Assembly (NCBI RefSeq): GCF_002575655.3
Contig: NC_053036.3
Span: 643,830,736-643,894,735 of the forward strand
DNA length: 64,000 bases
Source: Aegilops tauschii subsp. strangulata
Lineage: Eukaryota; Streptophyta; Magnoliopsida; Poales; Poaceae
Direction: 5' to 3'
Shown: positions 58,785 to 64,000 of the stretch, piece by piece
Numbering within the stretch: position 1 is the stretch's first letter
Layout of the letters: the number at the start of each line of letters is the position of its first letter
Program-made: the position numbers and the translations under genes
Notes under the pieces: generated by a model
The model's input: the letters and a program-made list of their open reading frames with translations, nothing else
The model's database searches: none
Told to the model about the DNA's origin: nothing

Positions 58785-60537
58785 TGTTGGAAATATGCCC
58801 TAGAGGCAATAATAAATTGGTTATTATTATATTTCCTTGTTCATGATAATCGTTTATTATCCATTCTATAATTGTATTGATAGGAAACTCAGATACATGT
58901 GTGGATACATAGACAACACCATGTCCCTAGTAAGCCTCTAGTTGACTAGCTCGTTGATCAATAGATGGTTATGGTTTCCTAACCATGGACATTGGATGTC
59001 GTTGATAACGGGATCACATCATTAGGAGAATGATGTGATGGACAAGACCCAATCCTAAGCCTAGCACAAAGATCGTGTAGTTCGTATGCTAAAGCTTTTC
59101 TAATGTCAAGTATCATTTCCTTAGACCATGAGATTGTGCAACTCCCGGATACCGTAGGAGTGCTTTGGGTGTATCAAACGTCACAACGTAACTGGGTGAC
59201 TATAAAGGTGCACTACAGGTATCTCCGAAAGTGTCTGTTGGGTTGGCACGAATCGAGACTGGGATTTGTCACTCCGTGTAAGCGGAGAGGTATCTCTGGG
59301 CCCACTCGGTAGGACATCATCATATGCGCAATGTGACCAAGGAGTTGATCACATGATGATGTGTTACGGAACGAGTAAAGAGACTTGCCGGTAACGAGAT
59401 TGAACAAGGTATAGGGATACCGACGATCGAATCTCGGGCAAGTAAAATACCGCTAGACAAAGGGAATTATATACGGGATTGATTGAGTCCTTGACATCGT
59501 GGTTCATCCGATGAGATCATCGTGGAACATGTGGGAGCCAACATGGGTATCCAGATCCCGCTGTTGGTTATTGACCGGAGAACATCTCGGTCATGTCTGC
59601 ATGTCTCCCGAACCCGTAGGGTCTACACACTTAAGGTTCGATGATGCTAGGGTTATAAAGGAAGCTTGTATGTGGTTACCGAATGTTGTTCGGAGTCCCG
59701 GATGAGATCCCGGACGTCACGAGGAGTTCCGGAATGGTCCGGAGGTAAAGATTTATATATAGGAAGTCCTATTTCGGCCATCGGGACAAGTTTCGGGGTC
59801 ATCGGTATTGTACCGGGACCACCGGAAGGGTCCCGGGGGCCCACCGGGTGGGGCCACCTATCCCGGAGGGTTCCATGGGCTGAAGTGGGAAGGGATCCAG
59901 CCCAAAGTGGGCTGGGGCGCCACTTCCCTTATGGCCCATGCGCCTAGGGTGAAGGGGGAAACCCTAAGGAAGAGTCCCAAGGAGGGAAGGCACCTCCTAG
60001 GTGCCTTGGGGGGGGAGGGAAACCTCCCCTGGCCGCCGCCCCCTAGGAGATTGGATCTCCTAGGGCTGGCGCACCCCCCCTTGGGATCCCTATATATAGT
60101 GAGGGTAGGAGGGCCTCTTGAGACAACTTTTGCCTTTGGTACAGCCCTCCCTCTCTCCCAAGTTCTTCTCCTCTCCCGTGGTGCTTGGCGAAGCCCTGCA
60201 GGATTGCCACGCTCCTCCACCACCACCACGCCGTTGTGCTGCTGCTGGATGGAGTCTTCCTCAACCTCTCCCTCTCTCCTTGCTGGATCAAGGCGTGGGA
60301 GACGTCACCGGGCTGTACGTGTGTTGATCGCGGAGGTGCCGTGCGTTCGGCACTTGATCATCGGTGATTTGAATCACGACGAGTACGACTCCATCAACCC
60401 CGTTCACTTGAACGCTTCCGCTTAGCGATCTACAAGGGTATGTAGATGCACTCTCCTTCCCCTCGTTGCTAGTCTGTCCATAGATAGATCTTGGTGATAC
60501 GTAGGAAAATTTTGAATTTCTGCTACGTTCCCCAACA
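58785..60537 (+). repeat. Element D 3' LTR
   Basis: 1,753 bp, nearly identical to the 5' LTR, with a TATATATA box at 60091-60098 and end CCCCAACA at 60537. Confidence 0.92.
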
Positions 60538-60779
60538 GATCACTGGGCTCAAACAATACCTACTAACCAGGTAAATTCGCAACAACAAAGCTAATCTATA
60601 GCATAGACCATGGGTCACTTTTGCTCTACTCCACCGGCCAGTTACTGCATGCTAGTTGGGATGATAGTGAGGTGGTCACAGGGATACATCATCATTAAAC
60701 ACCAAAACATTGATGGCATGGATGATTCCTCGGCAACGACACTTCATTACCCAAGTAATACAGTCACAACCATAAGTCC
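60538..60779. other. Short unassigned spacer between elements D and E
   Basis: This is the continuation of the target into which D inserted. No feature was recognised. Confidence 0.4.
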
Positions 60780-62128
60780 TGTAAGTGCATCTAGTGCCAC
60801 CCCTAGTTGGTTTTGGAGTATTGACGACAAATCTGGTTGAGGGACTAATGTGTTTGTGAGAATTGCAGGATAACACAGGTAGTGTCCCTCATTGATTCGG
60901 TTTACCTACCGGAGATGACCCCTAAAAATGTATGAAGACATTGACGACAATGGTGGGATATGACGACATTCATATTGAAGACTATGACAGGAGAAGACAA
61001 TGAGTGAAGATTATGGAGCGCGAAGACTTAGTTGTTTCGTTGTTTCCTTTTCTTCTTTGTTGAGTCATAGGAACCACCGCACTGTTAAGTGGGGTCCAAG
61101 TGAACAAAGTCAGAGTGACTGATGTGATGCTCAACCCAAATCCTAATGTCTTCGAGTGAAGACAATGAGAGTGAATCTTATCCTGAGTTGGATAAGTCAG
61201 CTTTGCTTGTAGCCCAAGTAAAGTTGCCGTGTGTGTTTGAAAACTGACCGTTGGAACACGTGTCAGTTCCTTAGTGACCCAGGGTCATTTCGGACATATC
61301 ACGGGTTGCCTTGTGGCTATAAATAGCCCACCCCTACACCATAAATTGGTGGCTGCTCAGAGTTAGTGCACGACTTTTGTCGTTTGAGAGCAACCCACCT
61401 CGAAGCCTTTGAGAGAGAGAAGTCCTTGCGAGGACAAAGCCCAAACACCCAGAGCCAAAGAGTGTTAGGCATCACTGAAGTCTTTCTGTCCGCGTGATCT
61501 GAAGACTTGTTACACTTGAGGACTGTGAATCCTCCAGCCGGTTAGGCGTCACGTTCTGAGCATCCAAGAGCCATTGTGGATCGCCGGTGAACGAAGTCTG
61601 TGAAGGTTTGGAAGTCTACCTTGAAGACTTACCAGAGTGATTGGGCGAGGACTAGGTGTCCTTAGCTCAAGGAGGATACGGTGAGGACTGTGTGTCCGGG
61701 ACTTTGTGTCCTCAGGTTTAAATACCCAGCCGCTCCAACCAGACGTACAGTTGTCGCAGCAACTGGAACTGGTCGAACAAATCATTGTCTTCAACAAGCT
61801 ACTGGTTCTATCTCTTCCTACCCTTTACTCACTGTTTGTCTTCATGAAGTCATTGCCTGTTTGTCTTCTCTGTTTGACTTCATTGTGAGATTACTTGTTT
61901 TGTTTGGTTTCATACTGTCTTCCATCCTGATCCATACTACCTAGCTGCTATTAGTCTTTGTGCATTCACTTCATTAAATACTTGACTATGGCTTGTCTAG
62001 TGTAGTCTACCTTCCGCTGCATCTGAATAGCATCGGTTCTATCGTTTGTCTTCGAAACCTCCATGTTTTGAAGACTTTCATAAAAATCGCCTATTCACCC
62101 CCCCTCTAGTCGATATAACGCACTTTCA
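60780..62128 (+). repeat. Element E 5' LTR, about 1.35 kb
   Basis: It starts TGTAAGTGCATCTAGTGCCA and ends GCACTTTCA two bases before the primer site. A TATAAATA promoter box is at 61318-61325. The 3' LTR is outside the window, so the left border rests on the TG start alone. Confidence 0.75.
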
Positions 62129-62130
62129 AC

Positions 62131-62142
62131 TGGTATCAGAGC
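62131..62142 (+). other. Element E primer binding site
   Basis: TGGTATCAGAGC, the standard complement to the 3' end of initiator tRNA-Met used to prime minus-strand synthesis in copia elements. Confidence 0.9.
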
Positions 62143-62194
62143 AAGGTACTCCCTTGTTCTGTGTGATTCGGTTTAACCACCTGGAGTTTTAGCT

Positions 62195-64000
62195 ATGTCG
62201 ACTGCAGGGATAATCAAAGTCTCCGCTGCGTGCCCCGTCTTCGATGGCACTGAATACCCCTATTGGAAGAACAAGATGCGCATGCACCTTGAAGCCATTG
62301 ATGTGGACCTCTGGTATGTCGTCAAGAACGGCGTTCCCATGACTGGTGAAGGTGTCACCCCTGCTAATGTCAAGAAGTTCGTTCAACTGGATTCCACTGC
62401 TAAGAACATCATCTGTGGTCATCTGACCAAAGGACAGTATGGTCGTGTGAGTGCTCTGGAAACGTCGAAGCTAGTCTGGGACTGGCTCTCCAAGGTCAAC
62501 AAAGGCGTCTCAACTCAGAGAGATCAAAGGATCAGTGTCATTCGCAACCTCTTCAATCGCTTCAAGAGACACGACAATGAGAATGTCCAGCTCACGTTCG
62601 ATCGTCTAACTGACATCACAAATGAGCTTCAGGCACTTGGCGCCACTGAGATCACCAAGCATGAAATCGTCAAGACACTCCTGAGATCACTTGACAGCTC
62701 ATTTGACACCCTTGCCCTGATGATTCAAGAGCGCCCTGATTTCAAGACTCTCGATCCGTCTGACACACTTGAGAGGCTCAATACACATGAGTTTCAGCTA
62801 TCTGAGAAGCGTGACATCTATGGTCCAAACTATGACCGAACTCGAGCTATGAAATCAAAGGCTGTTTCCTCATCTGAAGAAGAATCTGACTGCAGTTCTG
62901 GTGATCCCGAAGACATTGGAAAGGAGCTTGCTATGCTTGTGAAGAAGTTCTAGAAATTCACTAAGAAGAAAGGCTTCCGAAAGTCTTCACGATCAAGCTC
63001 AAGAAATGATGAAGCTTCTACCCAAGACCATAAGAAGAGAACATGTCACAAATGCAAGAAGCCTGGTCATTACATCTCTGAGTGTCCTCAATGGGACAAT
63101 GAGAAGAAGAAGAAGAAGAGCAAGGAATATGATTCTGATGACAAGAAAAAGAAGAAATCCTCAAAGTCTTCTTCCAAGTCTTCATCACACAAGAAGAATT
63201 CATCTGGCAAGGCTCGTGCATTTGTTGGCAAGGAGATGGATTCAGAAGAGGAGTCTGCTTCAGAGGAAGTGGAGGTGGAGTCTGAGGAGGAGTCCGATTC
63301 TGGCGTGGCAAGTATGGCTCTAGCCACAGCCTACGTTGCCAAGTCCATCTTCAACACTAAAGACAATGGCTCCGTCACCAACACTGATGCTAACGACAAC
63401 GACGACTCCGCTCCCACCTACTGCTTCATGGCACGTGGTGCCAAGGTAAAATCCCGCGATGCTTACTTTCAAACATCTAGTGAAGATGACTCTGATTGTG
63501 AATCCAAACCTAGCTACAAAACACTTGCTAAAATTGCCACTGAACGACAGAAAGCCATGGAACATATTCAAAAGCTGTTAGACAAGAGTGATGACCTGTT
63601 GGACGCGGAAATGACCCGTTCTCAGTCCTTAATTGAAGATATTAAAAATCTTCATGTTAAGTACGAGGAACTTGAAGGTCGTCATGAATCGCTCTCAAAG
63701 ACTCATGAAAAGCTTTCCTACGATTATCTTCAAAGGAAGCAAGAACTTGAGAAGTTGAAAGCGGCTCATGAAGATCTACAAAAAGAAAATGAGTCACTCC
63801 GCGCTCAATAGATCAGCACAACTCAGGAAGGATTTGAACCACCATGTCTGAAATGCATTGAGCGTGATAACGCTACATCTGTTGCTGAATGTTCTACTGC
63901 TGCTACTGTCACAATATCTTCAACTGCTGATGTGGTAACTAACCCCTCTGCTGAGGATACCACCGCTATTGCTGATGAGAATGCTAGGTTGAAGACTTTG
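62195..64000 (+). pseudogene. Element E gag-like polyprotein with two in-frame TAG codons
   Basis: One frame runs from ATG 62195 to the window edge. Residues 1-250 are a copia gag capsid (FDGTEYPYWKNKMRMHLEAI, KTLLRSLDSSFDTLALMIQE). Then come a basic/serine stretch, the zinc knuckle CHKCKKPGHYISEC (about 63050-63095), an acidic and lysine-rich low-complexity region, and a long coiled-coil segment (LEKLKAAHEDLQKENESLRA). TAG codons at 62951-62953 and 63809-63811 interrupt an otherwise open frame. Gag binds and packages the element RNA. The coiled-coil extension after the knuckle is unusual for short copia gags. Frame conservation suggests the element died recently or that the stops are the only lesions seen so far. 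Confidence 0.8.

Larger units (their letters stand above)
51864..60537 (+). mobile_element. Element D: complete Angela/BARE1-like non-autonomous copia
   Basis: Structure is 5' LTR 51864-53618, primer binding site at 53620, leader to about 54480, decayed gag-pol to about 58640, a two-copy 83-bp repeat, polypurine tract AGTGGGAGAC 58775-58784, 3' LTR 58785-60537, and GATCA on both sides. Counting by eye the LTRs differ at about 12 substitutions plus two homopolymer length changes over 1.75 kb (roughly 0.7%). The internal region carries the same broken genes as A and B, so the proteins for this recent insertion must have come from elsewhere. Confidence 0.92.
51859..60542. repeat. GATCA target-site duplication around element D
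   Basis: GATCA at 51859-51863 and again at 60538-60542 directly flanks the two LTR ends. A perfect 5-bp duplication is the expected copia integration scar. Confidence 0.9.
60780..64000 (+). mobile_element. Element E: copia-type LTR retrotransposon, 5' LTR and gag, continues past the window
   Basis: It has a TG...CA LTR (60780-62128), a canonical primer binding site and a long gag-like frame running off the window end. The gag has a retrotransposon-type CHKCKKPGHYISEC knuckle. The LTR sequence is unrelated to the Angela group. Pol is not in the window, so the copia assignment rests on the gag type and primer site. Confidence 0.8.

Overview
This window reads as intergenic and peri-genic DNA of a Triticeae grass (wheat, Aegilops or a close relative). 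The basis is the dense nesting of grass-specific repeats: Angela/BARE1/WIS-type copia LTRs (TGTTGGAAATATGCCC start), Au SINEs, Stowaway and Harbinger-like MITEs, a hAT element with CAGGGCCGGCCCTG ends, and LINE fragments. Host genes are few: one gene of the grass-expanded DUF6598 family (about 40.3-42.2 kb, +), one broken NPF nitrate/peptide transporter pseudogene (2.9-3.5 kb, -), and scattered exon-like pieces of an unrecognised minus-strand gene (45.4-51.6 kb).

Layout. 0-1.2 kb is low-complexity AT/CT-rich sequence. 1.2-2.55 kb is a LINE 3' end. 2.9-3.5 kb is the NPF pseudogene. 4.45-12.1 kb is a minus-strand copia element arranged LTR-internal-LTR, followed by a second truncated internal region. 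12.1-13.66 kb is an 11-copy array of a 142-bp unit. 13.87-15.1 kb is a TTA-flanked Harbinger-like element, then a Stowaway MITE and a minus-strand LINE. Element A (Angela-like, +) occupies 16.63-24.92 kb with a truncated 3' LTR. 25.4-27.2 kb holds an Au SINE and a 1.3-kb hAT element. A LINE remnant at 27.5-28.0 kb is interrupted by element B (-, 28.01-34.16 kb), which is fused head-to-head to element C (+, 34.16-38.54 kb). A long-inverted-repeat element (38.95-39.68 kb) precedes the DUF6598 gene. 42.7-51.86 kb is mostly unique sequence with SINE/LINE pieces, exon-like blocks and a diverged direct duplication. Element D (+, 51.86-60.54 kb) is structurally complete with a GATCA target duplication. 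From 60.78 kb to the window end lies the 5' LTR and gag of another copia element (E).

The most notable signal is that elements A, B and D share the same degenerate internal region, including identical in-frame stop codons in the integrase part, while D has nearly identical LTRs and a perfect target-site duplication. This points to a non-autonomous retrotransposon lineage that amplified after its genes had died, presumably using proteins from an Angela-like relative; element C keeps a nearly open pol and belongs to the right group. Other points of interest are the higher-order structure of the 142-bp array, the B/C head-to-head fusion and the unrecognised minus-strand exons. I saw no tRNA, rRNA or CRISPR. 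All family names are from recognition of sequence motifs, with no database search.
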